Shown: positions 52,986 through 61,243, counted from the stretch's first letter. The stretch is 64,000 bases of DNA from JAPPHY01 sp034423135 (GCA_034423135.1 DAOUJC010000006.1:1-64000), one strand, 5' to 3'. Made by a program: numbers and translations. Notes: a model not told the origin generated them from the letters alone.

Positions 52986-53022
52986 CCCGCTCAAATGGTT
53001 CGACACGCTCACCATGAGCGGG
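52986..53022. repeat. dispersed palindromic repeat, copy 3
   Basis: CCCGCTCAAATGGTTCGACA...CACCATGAGCGGG. It lies between the divergent acsA and restriction-modification genes, so here it cannot be a simple terminator. Confidence 0.72.
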
Positions 53023-53109
53023 CCAAGGTGGCTCACCGCCCCACCATACGCGATTGGAACACCTGTAGTATAGACACCGACAGCCCGCGATTGAAATGAC
53101 ACCACAATC

Positions 53110-53137
53110 TTGACAGTCCCGCGGTTCGGGGTAGAAT
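53110..53137 (+). promoter_or_regulatory. promoter of the restriction-modification gene
   Basis: TTGACA (53110-53115), 16-base spacer, TAGAAT (53132-53137). The start codon at 53159 has only a weak ribosome site. Confidence 0.65.
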
Positions 53138-53158
53138 TGCTCATGAAAGTGATGTGAC

Positions 53159-54686
53159 ATGATGGCTGTCCCCAACTTCGAAGGCAGAACGCGTCCCGAA
53201 ACGCAGGCCACGTTCCTGCCGTCTGAAACCCAGTCCCGGTATTTGGCCGGCAACGCCCTGGTCTGCGGCGACAACATCGACGTTCTCAGGGAGCTCCCCG
53301 ACGGCTGCGTCGACCTGATCTACCTTGACCCGCCCTTCCAGTCCAACAGCAACTACAACGCCATCTTTGGAGACAAGGGCCAGGTTGCCCAACAGCTCAA
53401 AGACGTCTGGCAGTGGACGACCGAAACGGAGCGGACCTTCAGCCGCTTCCCCATCGGCCAGCTGTTTGACACCATCAAGGGTATCCGGTTGCAGGCAGGG
53501 AGCACGTCTCCTATGGCCGCCTACTGCGTGTTCATGGGTAGACGCCTCCAGGAGATGCACCGCGTGTTGAAGCCCACGGGCAGCATCTATCTCCACTGCG
53601 ACTACCACGCCAATAACTACCTCCGGCTGCTTATGGACGCCGTGTTCAATGCAGGGAACTTCAGGAATGAAATCGTGTGGTGCTACCGGGGGGGGGGTAC
53701 CGACCAATGCATTCGCGAGAAAGCACGATACTCTGTTGGTTTACGCTAAGGCAGAAGGAAGAAACAGATTCAACAGGCAGTATGTTTCCTATTCTGAGGC
53801 GAGTCAGAAGCTAGTGCAATCACGAGGCGGTGTCAGCATTGACAATCGGGAGCGGGATTTAGAACGAGGCGCGACAATGCCGGATTGGTGGACAGACATA
53901 AACTCTCTGCAAACTTGGTCGCCGGAGCGTATCGGCTACCCCACTCAGAAGCCTCTAGCGCTGCTGGAGCGCATCATCAAGGCCAGTAGCAACGAGGGTG
54001 ACCTGGTACTGGACCCCTTCTGCGGTTGCGGGACTGCTGTGGACGCAGCGGCCAAGCTGGGGCGCAGGTATCTTGGCATGGACATAAGCGCCATCGCAGT
54101 CCGGGTCATGGAGCAGCGCCTTCTCTCACGTGGCCAGGCCGCTATCCCCGCCGTCTATGGGCTTGGCTGGAGCGAGTACGATTGGGCGCAGTTCGAGCGT
54201 AGGGCGTTGATGCAGAGGGATGACGCCGAGGACGGCGTGCCGGGCTGGGCTTGGGCCGAGGATAAGGTGGCCGGATTGCTCACCGCCATCCCCAATGAGA
54301 AGAAGACCGGCGATGGTGGCGTGGACGCTCGATACTTTGGCGCGGCAGGTGAGGTGATACCCATACAGGTGAAGATGTTCAACCCGCGCCGCCCGATTGG
54401 GCGCCCCGACCTGGACAGGCTGCTGGGCACCCAGACCGCCATGCAGAATCAGGGCATTCACGCCCCAATGTCGCTGATGGTGAGCCTCTACCCTCCGCCC
54501 AACAACCTGCGGACATTCGCTGCCCAGCAGGGGCGTGTCCAGCTTCACGGCGAGGACTACCCGGTCATGCAGATCCTGAGCGTGGAGGAAATGCTAACCA
54601 AGGGCGAGGAGCCAAAGCTACCCCCGGTTGACCCCCGCTCGCTGGTCGGCTCCACGCAGACCCGCATGGTAATCTCGGAAACATGA
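53159..54686 (+). CDS. fused DNA methyltransferase-restriction endonuclease, frame broken at poly-G
   Basis: Read as one gene of about 508 codons with a frame change at 53688-53697. Beta-class amino-methyltransferase order: DPPF (IYLDPPFQSNSNYNA) near residue 58 and the SAM motif FCGCGT (LVLDPFCGCGTAVDAAAKLG) further on. The first frame ends at 53749 with TDQCIREK after the Gly run; the second frame resumes GGGVPTNAFARKHDTLLVYAK. A PD-(D/E)xK-like segment follows the methylase (KTGDGGVDARYFG then IPIQVKMF), so a nuclease is probably fused. Nine or twelve Gs would restore the frame. Confidence 0.83.
53688..53697 (+). repeat. poly-G tract (10 Gs) in the methyltransferase
   Basis: Ten consecutive G residues inside the coding sequence, at the point where the frame changes. 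Such tracts slip during replication and switch genes on and off. Sequencing error at a homopolymer is the main alternative. Confidence 0.9.
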
Positions 54687-54702
54687 TAAGGAGTGATTAG
54701 AA

Positions 54703-54921
54703 ATGGCGAATTTTGAGATTGTACGATCTGGGGTGAGGGATGGAAAGTTCCAGCTATTTTGCATAAGTGAAGTGGAGAACGGGAATTATATCGTGTTCAC
54801 GTTGGCGGTTGAGGAATTGATGGGGCCCCACGTGGAGACTGACCGGGAGTCCGCCATCAAGTGGCTTGAAGTCTTTTTTGAGGAGAGCGGTACCAGTCCG
54901 CATAGTCTGAGTTCGGAGTGA
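54703..54921 (+). CDS. small hypothetical protein
   Basis: 72 aa. A mixed alpha/beta pattern (FEIVRSGVRDGKFQLFCISEV then a C-terminal helix AIKWLEVFFEES). AAGGAGTG lies before the ATG, 16 bases after the methyltransferase stop. Codon use is more A/T-rich than in neighbouring housekeeping genes, which fits acquisition with the restriction locus. No family recognised. Confidence 0.55.
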   Translation: MANFEIVRSGVRDGKFQLFCISEVENGNYIVFTLAVEELMGPHVETDRESAIKWLEVFFEESGTSPHSLSSE

Positions 54922-54939
54922 CCACATGAAAGGAAACCG

Positions 54940-55131
54940 ATGTACGAGTACAAGGTGGTAACCGAGTTGGCGTTTGCTGAATCCATCCGAGACGGAGTCC
55001 TAGAAAGGACGTTGAACGAACATGCAAAGGATGGGTTCAGGCTGGCTTTTGTTGTCCCACATAGCAATGGCTCGGCAGCAACTTTCGTGTATGAGCGCTA
55101 TCAGGAGCCCTCATCCTCCATCACGTTATGA
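54940..55131 (+). CDS. DUF4177-like small protein
   Basis: 63 aa. The pattern MYEYKVVTE...LERTLNEHAKDGFRLAFVV...TFVYER resembles DUF4177, whose members are small beta-alpha-beta proteins of unknown function. GAAAGGAAACC precedes the ATG. Same strand as, and 18 bases after, the previous small gene. Confidence 0.7.
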   Translation: MYEYKVVTELAFAESIRDGVLERTLNEHAKDGFRLAFVVPHSNGSAATFVYERYQEPSSSITL

Positions 55132-55141
55132 GCTAGCCCCC

Positions 55142-55363
55142 TCACCGCAGCTCCCCCACAAACTCCTGCGACGCCCGCTCCTGATCACCTAGGGCGGGCC
55201 TGTGCGCCTGAATGTGGCACTTCCGGCACAGCACCGCCAGGTTCTCCGCATCGTTGGATCCCCCCTCGCTCAGCGGCCGCACGTGATGCACCTCCAGCCT
55301 GCCCGCACGCCCGCACGCCGAGCAGCGGCGCCCCTGCGACCGCAGCGCCTCGCTCCGCACCAC
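55142..55363 (-). CDS. HNH endonuclease
   Basis: 73 aa from GTG 55363. The fold is compact: CSACGR and CRKCH provide two CxxC pairs, and HHVRPLSEGGSNDAENL gives the HH...N pattern of the metal-binding site, with a final His in IQAH. Open frame continues upstream for about 40 codons (through WGQAKGRRWEV) into a dispersed repeat without a start codon, so the N-terminus may have been lost or altered by the repeat. Confidence 0.82.
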   Translation of the reverse strand: MVRSEALRSQGRRCSACGRAGRLEVHHVRPLSEGGSNDAENLAVLCRKCHIQAHRPALGDQERASQEFVGELR

Positions 55364-55416
55364 CTCCCACCGCCTCCCCTTAGCCTGCCCCCATGCCTGT
55401 GATGCCTGCTCATCCC

Positions 55417-55453
55417 TCCGCTCACCCAGAGCTTGTCGAAGGGCGTGAGCGGG
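55417..55453. repeat. dispersed palindromic repeat, copy 4
   Basis: TCCGCTCACCCAGAGCTTGT...GGGCGTGAGCGGG. It lies immediately upstream of the HNH gene, inside the open frame that continues past its start. Confidence 0.72.
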
Positions 55454-55633
55454 CTTGGGCGGCTCGCCTCCCGCTCATCAATGTCCTAAGACTGCCGCCC
55501 ACTCCGGCATCGTTCTCCTGTGTCGCCCGGAGTCCCACCAGTCTCATATGTCCTGTACGAGTCCGTTCTATTGCTGGCAACCGCCGCGAAGCGGTAAAAT
55601 GTCACTTGTAGCAATGTGCTAGGGAGGGGTCAA

Positions 55634-55924
55634 ATGATAGGCACTGGGACTCCGGCCCGCCAGCGCAGGCCCCGCAAGGAAGCGGTTCGCCTGGGTAAGG
55701 AGATATACCAGCGGGACATCCTGCCGCAGGTCGAATCCGAACACTTCGGTGAGTATGTCGCCATAGACGTTGAGACTGGGGACTGGGCTGTCGCCCAGAC
55801 CACCCGTATCGCGGTAGAACGTCTGCGGGAGCAGCGCCCGGACGCGGTGGACGTTTTGTGCGAACGGGTCGGCTACCGAGCGCTCCGCAGCTTTGGGGCC
55901 GGCTCTCTGAGGAGAACCGGTTGA
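55634..55924 (+). CDS. hypothetical protein encoded upstream of retropepsin-like gene
   Basis: 96 aa from ATG 55634, with GGGAGGGG upstream. Arg/Lys-rich N-terminus, then KEIYQRDILPQVESEHFGEYVAIDVETGDW and a C-terminal helix. Its stop overlaps the next start (TTGA), so translation is coupled. This small-protein/protease order suggests a two-gene module, possibly antitoxin-like. No function is known to me. Confidence 0.65.
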   Translation: MIGTGTPARQRRPRKEAVRLGKEIYQRDILPQVESEHFGEYVAIDVETGDWAVAQTTRIAVERLREQRPDAVDVLCERVGYRALRSFGAGSLRRTG

Positions 55925-56316
55925 TCCAAGGGGTGGTGAACGCCGCCCACGAAGCCGTCGTGACCCTTTCACTTCAGGACCCTGAGGGACGGACGCGGGA
56001 TATCGAGGCTGTAGTGGACACCGGCTACAGCGGATTCCTGACCTTGCTGCCAAGTTTGGTTGATGAGCCAGGGCTTCCATTCGCCTACATGGGCCAGGCG
56101 TTTCTGGCCAATGATGCTGAAGTGGATTTCGACGTTCACTTCGCCACCGTGCTCTGGGACGGCCAGCCGAGAGACATCGAGGCCGACGCGACTGGAAGCA
56201 CCCCACTGGTGGGCATGCTGCTGCTCGATGGGCACAACCTGAGCATCGACGTCGAGACTGGAGGCAGCGTCGTTATACAGGCCAGGGCGTACCCGCTCCC
56301 GCGCAGGCCCGGTTGA
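55921..56316 (+). CDS. retropepsin-like (clan AA) aspartic protease
   Basis: 131 aa from TTG 55921, which overlaps the preceding stop. Signature IQGVVNAAHEAVVTLSLQDPEG at the start, then DTG at residues 33-35 in AVVDTGYSGFLTLLP. The C-terminal part has LVGMLLLDGHNLSIDV, the usual second strand pair. It is not closely similar to the copy at 47371 and is coupled to a different small partner. Confidence 0.78.
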   Translation: MIQGVVNAAHEAVVTLSLQDPEGRTRDIEAVVDTGYSGFLTLLPSLVDEPGLPFAYMGQAFLANDAEVDFDVHFATVLWDGQPRDIEADATGSTPLVGMLLLDGHNLSIDVETGGSVVIQARAYPLPRRPG

Positions 56317-56373
56317 CAAGTTGTCCGTAGATGACGCAGTATCTGAGTAAGATTCGATAATAGAGATCTGATC

Positions 56374-56631
56374 ATGCCGCGAACGACCAGGACCATCACC
56401 TTCTCGCTGTCGCCGGAGATGGCGGAGCGGGTGGATGAGGCAATGAAGCAACAGGGACGGTCCAGGAGCGAGTTCCTCCGGGATGCGGTGCTCCGTTACA
56501 TTGAGGAGTGCGAGTGGAGAGAGCTGCTCAAGTATGGGGAGGCACGGGCCAGGGAGAAGGGTATCGGTCCTGAGGACGTGGCCGACCTGGTGGAAGAGTA
56601 CCGGGCCGAGGTCGGCTCGTCCCGTACATGA
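56374..56631 (+). CDS. CopG/RHH-family antitoxin
   Basis: 85 aa. RHH DNA-binding pattern TRTITFSLSPEMAERVDEAMKQQGRSRSEFLRDAVLRYIEECEW (shown in parts) followed by a helical toxin-binding part. The stop overlaps the PIN gene start by four bases (ATGA), the usual arrangement of a type II pair. Confidence 0.9.
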   Translation: MPRTTRTITFSLSPEMAERVDEAMKQQGRSRSEFLRDAVLRYIEECEWRELLKYGEARAREKGIGPEDVADLVEEYRAEVGSSRT

Positions 56632-57038
56632 GAGTCGTACTGGACACCAACGTCATCGTTTCCGGCCTGAACTTCCCCGGCAATGAACGGCTCGTGCTCG
56701 AGCTGGCTCTCAGAGGACGATTCGAACTTTACCTGTCCACGTTCATCCTGGAGGAAGTCGCCGGCGTGCTGACCCGCAAGTTCGGCTGGAACGAGGAGCG
56801 CACGTCTCAGGCCCTCAGGACGCTCAGTGATGCCGCCACCGTCGTTGAGCCCCCGCGGCTCCCGGAGGTGATCGAGGGCGGTCACGCCGACAACCGCATC
56901 CTGGAGTGCGCTGCGGAGGCGTCCGCCGTCTACCTGGTCACCGGCGACCGGCGGCACCTGCTGCCGCTATCGGAGCATCGGGGTACGAGCGTCCTCAACA
57001 CACCGCGATTCCTGTCAATGCTGGGGAACGAACGATAG
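56628..57038 (+). CDS. PIN-domain toxin (COG1569 type)
   Basis: 136 aa. Starts MRVVLDTNVIVSGLNFPG, a typical COG1569 N-terminus with the first Asp. Further acidic residues lie in LEEVAGVL, HADNRILECAA and VTGDRRHLL. Toxin of the pair with the preceding RHH gene; probably an RNase. Confidence 0.92.
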   Translation: MRVVLDTNVIVSGLNFPGNERLVLELALRGRFELYLSTFILEEVAGVLTRKFGWNEERTSQALRTLSDAATVVEPPRLPEVIEGGHADNRILECAAEASAVYLVTGDRRHLLPLSEHRGTSVLNTPRFLSMLGNER

Positions 57039-57057
57039 TCAGGAGTGATTCAGTTCC

Positions 57058-58935
57058 GTGAAGAGAGCACTGTACGGCTTCCTCATTCTGACGCTCATGG
57101 CCCAGTTGGCCTGCTCGGACCCGACAACAGACACGAGGGCAACCGCCACCCTAATACCCACTGGAACGCCGGAACCCACGAAGGCGCCCACTCAGGTCCC
57201 AAGCGCTACGCCGGCTCCGACGCCCAGCCCGACACCGCCAGTCCCAACGGCAACCGCCGAATCAGCCGATAGTGCAACTGCGACCGCAACGCCCGCGGCG
57301 TCGATCTCGCCTAGCGTCGATAGAGAGGCACTGCTCGCCCTTTACCTGGCCACCGGCGGCCCCAACTGGAAACACCGCGGGAATTGGCTGAGTTCGTCAG
57401 AGATCGGAGACTGGTACGGGGTCACCGCCGACGCCGATGGCCGTGTCATCGCGCTGGAGCTAAGCAGCAACCTGTTGGAGGGAGAGCTGCCGTCCGAACT
57501 GGGCGACTTGGGCAGCCTGAAGGAGTTGACTATCCGGAAGAACCTGCTCAGAGGCGAGATACCGCCCGAGCTGGGCGGCCTGTCCAATCTGGAGGTCCTT
57601 GACCTCTACTCCAACGAGTTGAGCGGAGAGATACCGGCGGAGCTGGGCAGCCTGACCAACCTGAGTAAGCTGGTGCTGGGCTACAATCTCTTGAGCGGAG
57701 AGATACCGGCGGAGTTGGGGAATCTGACCAGGCTGGAAGAGCTCCACATCGGAGTGAACGAGCTGACCGGCAGGATACCCCCTCAACTGGGAGACCTGGC
57801 CAACCTGCGGAGCATGGACCTCGGCGCCAACCTGTTGGAGGGGGAGCTGCCATCCGAACTGGGCAAACTCGGCAACCTCGTGACGCTGGACATCGTCTCC
57901 AACCAGTTGAGCGGGAGAATACCGCCTGAACTCGGCAACCTGACTAGGGTGGAGGAATTGAAGCTCGACGGCAACCGGTTGACAGGCGGGATACCGCCGG
58001 AGTTGGGAAACCTTGTCTGGCTGCTGGAACTGGGCCTAAGCTGGAACGAGTTGAGCGGGTGCATACCGGACAGCCTGCGACTTCACTACTATCTCGCGGA
58101 AGAGCTCGATTTGGAGTTCTGTGCCCCAACGGAGGTTTCTCCCGCAGATGACGATAGAGACAAGGCCGATTACCTCGGACCAAGCGTCGAATACATTGAT
58201 CCTGCGCTGGTTGCCCTGCTATATGATCACGCTGCCGGAGAGGCTACGCCAGACACGGTCAGGCTCGCCATTGGCTACGATCCCCAAGACCCTCATGGCG
58301 GTCCCGCCTTGGACACGTACATCGAGGAAAGTGGAGGAACCCCTGAAGGCGAGTACGTCTGGCTGATGCCGATCGGGTTGGTCCCCTCGGTCATATGCCG
58401 CCCGGACGTGTACTATGCCGGCCTGGCAGACGCCGACGGCACGCCGAGTCGTGAAAGCCGGGAGATGCCGTACCAGAACCTGAACGCCGTTTTGAACGAC
58501 GTCGTGGCGGCTCATCAGGGCGGTATGCCGGAAAGCCAGGCGGCGCTGTACGCTCTTTTCGTGCGCGGCGGCTCCGTAGCCGTCATCATTCAGGCTCCTG
58601 ACGCCGAGACGGAGGGCAGAGTTCTCGACTGGCTTGCCCAGCGCGGCATCTATGCCCTTCCCAATCCCTCGTCCACGGACGAGCTGTATTATGTGGGTGT
58701 CCTGCTCCCAGTAGGTCAGATTCTTCCTATGGCTCAGCAATTCCCCGATGCATACCTGGACGCCTCAGACTTCAGGGGACAGGGCCTGCCCATGTTGCGG
58801 TCCCAGTGGCCAGCGGAGGCTCTCTATTTCGAGAAGTCCGTTACCCAGCCATTCCTTGACCCCGACTCCGACCCTGGTCGAATCGAGCCAGGCAGAGGCG
58901 TCATGCCCTGTTCTTCGGACACGACAGGTAGGTAG
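57058..58935 (+). CDS. lipoprotein with plant-type leucine-rich repeats
   Basis: 625 aa from GTG 57058. Lipobox MAQLAC (Cys at 19) is followed by a Pro/Thr/Ala-rich linker to about residue 85. A cap with WGVTAD-like WYGVTADADGRVI precedes about ten 24-residue repeats (about 130-355) of the form LxxLxxLxLxxNxLxGxIPxELGxL, the plant receptor-type consensus. The C-terminal 250 residues are not repeats; they contain LYALFVRGGSVAVIIQAPD and have no family that I know. It is an outer-surface anchored binding protein. Confidence 0.83.
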   Translation: MKRALYGFLILTLMAQLACSDPTTDTRATATLIPTGTPEPTKAPTQVPSATPAPTPSPTPPVPTATAESADSATATATPAASISPSVDREALLALYLATGGPNWKHRGNWLSSSEIGDWYGVTADADGRVIALELSSNLLEGELPSELGDLGSLKELTIRKNLLRGEIPPELGGLSNLEVLDLYSNELSGEIPAELGSLTNLSKLVLGYNLLSGEIPAELGNLTRLEELHIGVNELTGRIPPQLGDLANLRSMDLGANLLEGELPSELGKLGNLVTLDIVSNQLSGRIPPELGNLTRVEELKLDGNRLTGGIPPELGNLVWLLELGLSWNELSGCIPDSLRLHYYLAEELDLEFCAPTEVSPADDDRDKADYLGPSVEYIDPALVALLYDHAAGEATPDTVRLAIGYDPQDPHGGPALDTYIEESGGTPEGEYVWLMPIGLVPSVICRPDVYYAGLADADGTPSRESREMPYQNLNAVLNDVVAAHQGGMPESQAALYALFVRGGSVAVIIQAPDAETEGRVLDWLAQRGIYALPNPSSTDELYYVGVLLPVGQILPMAQQFPDAYLDASDFRGQGLPMLRSQWPAEALYFEKSVTQPFLDPDSDPGRIEPGRGVMPCSSDTTGR

Positions 58936-59007
58936 TTGAACGGATTGCCAGAGGTGTCGGTGAGGCATTGCAGGGGAGTCGGCAGCGTAGACGGAGGTTG
59001 CTTGCCA

Positions 59008-59044
59008 CCCGCTCATATGGTTCGACAGGCTCACCATGAGCGGG
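59008..59044. repeat. dispersed palindromic repeat, copy 5
   Basis: CCCGCTCATATGGTTCGACA...CACCATGAGCGGG, 73 bases after the leucine-rich-repeat gene. Nearly identical to the 52986 copy. Confidence 0.75.
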
Positions 59045-59060
59045 TTTGAGCGGTTGCCCA

Positions 59061-59121
59061 CCCGCTCACCCCCGTATCAAGTACGGGGCGGGCTCTGAGC
59101 TTGTCGAAGGGCGTGAGCGGG
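59061..59121. repeat. dispersed palindromic repeat, copy 6
   Basis: Arms CCCGCTCAC and GTGAGCGGG with the core GAGCTTGTCGAAGGGC and a nested hairpin CCCCGTA/TACGGGG. It is 17 bases after copy 5. Confidence 0.75.
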
Positions 59122-59137
59122 CACAGCCGCGCGGCGC

Positions 59138-59701
59138 CTACTCTCCGGCAGCCAGACCCAGCTGTCCCGCGACCGGCTTGAGGGCCTCCACCACGAACTC
59201 GATGAGATCGTCCAACTCAACGCCCAGGTCGGCGGCGCCCTCAACCAGGTCGTCGCGGCTCACGTTGCGGGCAAACGCCTTGTCCTTCATCTTGCGGCGC
59301 ACGGCGCGGGCGTCGGTGTCTGCCAGGCTCTTGGTCGGCCTCACGAGCGCCACGGCGGTCACGAAGCCCGACAGCTCGTCGACGGCGAAGAGCGCCTTCT
59401 CCATCAGGCTCTCGCGGGCGACGCCGGTGTGGTTGCCGTGCGAGAGGACGGCACGAACGATGACGTCCGGGTAGCCGCGCTCCCGCAGGATGGCCGCGCC
59501 GAACTCCGGGTGCTGGTCGTCCGAGGGGCATGCGTCCCAGTCGAAGTCGTGCAGCATACCGGCGATGCCCCACGTCTCTTCGTCCTCGCCGACGCTGCGG
59601 GCGTAGGCGCGCATCGACGCCTCAACCGCAATGCAGTGCTTGAGCAGCCGCTCGGACTGAGCGAACTCCTGGACCAGGGCCCATGCAGTGTCTCTATCCA
59701 T
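59138..59701 (-). CDS. HD-domain (HDIG-type) hydrolase
   Basis: 187 aa. The HD pattern is clear: HCIAVEASMRAYA near residue 22, LHDFDWD near 50 as the HD pair, HPEFGAAILRERG near 63 and SHGNHTG near 87. Such proteins hydrolyse phosphoesters or nucleotides. It is encoded 33 bases downstream of trmI on the same strand. The substrate is unknown. Confidence 0.88.
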   Translation of the reverse strand: MDRDTAWALVQEFAQSERLLKHCIAVEASMRAYARSVGEDEETWGIAGMLHDFDWDACPSDDQHPEFGAAILRERGYPDVIVRAVLSHGNHTGVARESLMEKALFAVDELSGFVTAVALVRPTKSLADTDARAVRRKMKDKAFARNVSRDDLVEGAADLGVELDDLIEFVVEALKPVAGQLGLAAGE

Positions 59702-59734
59702 TTCGTCCTCCTTGCGGGGCGCGCCGGGCGCGGT

Positions 59735-60583
59735 TCAGACGCCGGTCTCCGCCTCGGCCGTAGGCTCCTCCTTCGGGTCGCACTTGCGCGCCGTGGTGAT
59801 GAAGCCGGTGTGTGCGATCATGCGGTGCGCCGGCCTGACGCTGCGCCTCGTGACCGACCACGGCCGCGTGAGCACCTCCACGGTCTCCATCATCTCGAAG
59901 TTGGGGTTCTCTGCCAGCGCCTCGTAGAGCTGGTACACCTGCAGGATGGTCGGCAGATAGCCGAGGAAGATGCCGCCGGGCGCCAGCGAAACAGCCGCGT
60001 GCGGCACAACGTGCCACGGCTCCGGCACGTCCAGCACGATGCGGTCCAGACCAGTCTCCTCGACGCCCTCGTACACGTCCTTCAGTCTGACCTCCAGGTT
60101 GGCAGCCTGCGGGACCAGCGTGTGGATGTTGGCTTTTGCGCCCTCGAACAGCTCCGGCCTGATCTCGTAGGTGGTCACGTGGCCGCGCTCGCCGACAGCC
60201 CTCAGCAGTGCGATGGTGAGTGCGCCGGAGCCAAGACCCGCCTCCAGCACGCGTGCGCCGGGGAAGATGTCGCCGTGCATCAGGATGGCCCCAAGGTCCT
60301 TGCCGTAGATCACCTGGGTCTGGTGGGGCATTTCCTCCACGAAGTCGCCGAGCGTGGGTGCGAAGGCCAGCAGCACGTGACCGGTGGTGGTGTTCAGGCG
60401 TGCGCCGTGGGTGCGGCCGATCAGGTCGTTATGGTCGATTGCGCCCACGTGCGTGTGAAACGACTTGTACCGCGTCAGCGTTATGAGGTATCGCCTGCCG
60501 CGCCTGTCCACCAGGAGAGCGGGGTCGCCCTCGGCGAACGGGCGCGGCCCATTCAGGCCGTCAGGGCTATCGGCGGGTGCCAT
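59735..60583 (-). CDS. trmI: tRNA (adenine-N1)-methyltransferase TrmI
   Basis: 282 aa. Motif I region VLEAGLGSGALTIALLRAVG near residue 107 with SAM, and family segments GRRYLITLTRYKSFHTHVGAIDHNDLIG near the N-terminus and LDRIVLDVPEPWHVV near 185. It makes m1A58 in tRNAs. It is 21 bases after the selenoperoxiredoxin gene on the same strand. Confidence 0.94.
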   Translation of the reverse strand: MAPADSPDGLNGPRPFAEGDPALLVDRRGRRYLITLTRYKSFHTHVGAIDHNDLIGRTHGARLNTTTGHVLLAFAPTLGDFVEEMPHQTQVIYGKDLGAILMHGDIFPGARVLEAGLGSGALTIALLRAVGERGHVTTYEIRPELFEGAKANIHTLVPQAANLEVRLKDVYEGVEETGLDRIVLDVPEPWHVVPHAAVSLAPGGIFLGYLPTILQVYQLYEALAENPNFEMMETVEVLTRPWSVTRRSVRPAHRMIAHTGFITTARKCDPKEEPTAEAETGV

Positions 60584-60604
60584 GCGTGAGCCAGGCGGAG
60601 TCGG

Positions 60605-61063
60605 CTAAAGCCGGTCCAGCTCCTCCAGTATCTCGCTGGGATCGGGCAGGCCCTGCGTGTAGACCCGCTTGTACCTGATGACGCCCTCTTTGTCGATGAT
60701 GATGACTGCGCGCATGGTGACGCCCCGCTCCTCGTTGTAGATGCCGAACAGCTGCGACACGTGACCCTTGGGGTGGAAGTCGGCCAGGAGCGGGTAGGGC
60801 AGGTTGCCCAGGCCCGTTGCGAAGGCCCTCTGCGTGGGTGCGCTGTCGACGCTCATGCCCAGAACCTGGGCATCCTTCTCCTCGAACCGGCGGTTCTCCA
60901 GCCGGAACCCGGAGCACTGGTGCGTTCAACCGCCTGTGAAGGACAGGACGTGCGTCTGAAGGACCACGATCTTCTGCCCGAGGTACTGGCTCAGGGTGAC
61001 GTCCTCGCCCGTGTGGGAGCGGAGGGTGAAGTCGGGCGCCTTGTCTCCTACTTCTGCCGGCAT
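60605..61063 (-). CDS. selenocysteine-containing peroxiredoxin
   Basis: 152 residues from ATG 61063 (AGGAGG upstream) to TAA/TAG at 60605, with one in-frame TGA at 60926-60928 (residue 46). Read as Sec, the site is LSFTGGUTHQCSGF, where the peroxidatic Cys of the thioredoxin-fold peroxiredoxins is replaced by U46; C50 may resolve. The fold continues normally on both sides (KAPDFTLRSHTGEDVTL before; LGMSVDSAPTQRAFATGLG, GVIRYKRVYTQG after). Without recoding the gene would be split into two pieces, neither complete. It reduces peroxides. Confidence 0.88.
60898..60920 (-). promoter_or_regulatory. candidate bacterial SECIS hairpin
   Basis: Downstream of the TGA on the minus strand: outer CCAG/CTGG stem, bulge TGCT, inner CCGG/CCGG stem with a GTT apical loop. 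The loop is about 17 bases after the TGA, inside the usual distance for SelB-binding stem-loops. It is within coding sequence, as bacterial SECIS elements are. Confidence 0.5.
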
Positions 61064-61090
61064 GGGAGACCTCCTGTAGATGATGCGTGC

Positions 61091-61096
61091 ATTATA
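61091..61096 (-). promoter_or_regulatory. -10 box upstream of the selenoperoxiredoxin
   Basis: Perfect TATAAT on the minus strand, giving a leader of about 22 bases. No clear -35 was found at the proper distance. Confidence 0.4.
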
Positions 61097-61176
61097 CCCG
61101 AATGGGCTGCGGCTTGCGATGCTGCGGCGGGGCAACCGTCCGTTAGCCTTAGGCGGCCGACGGGTATCAGCCTTGG

Positions 61177-61214
61177 CCCCCTCATGGTGAGCTCAGTCGA
61201 ACCAGATGAGCGGG
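61177..61214. repeat. dispersed palindromic repeat, copy 7
   Basis: CCCCCTCATGGTGAGCTCAG...GAACCAGATGAGCGGG, in the reverse orientation of copy 1 and more degenerate. Confidence 0.6.
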
Positions 61215-61243
61215 CAGGTGGGCAAGCTCGCCGGTACAGCACG

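Noticed and set aside
57450..58080. Regular repeated DNA resembling a CRISPR array
   Set aside because: The period is 72 bases, in frame, and encodes leucine-rich repeats; there are no constant repeats with variable spacers.
60605..60856. Separate 83-aa peroxiredoxin fragment starting at an internal ATG
   Set aside because: It would lack the active site. The frame continues upstream through the TGA to a full peroxiredoxin N-terminus with AGGAGG.
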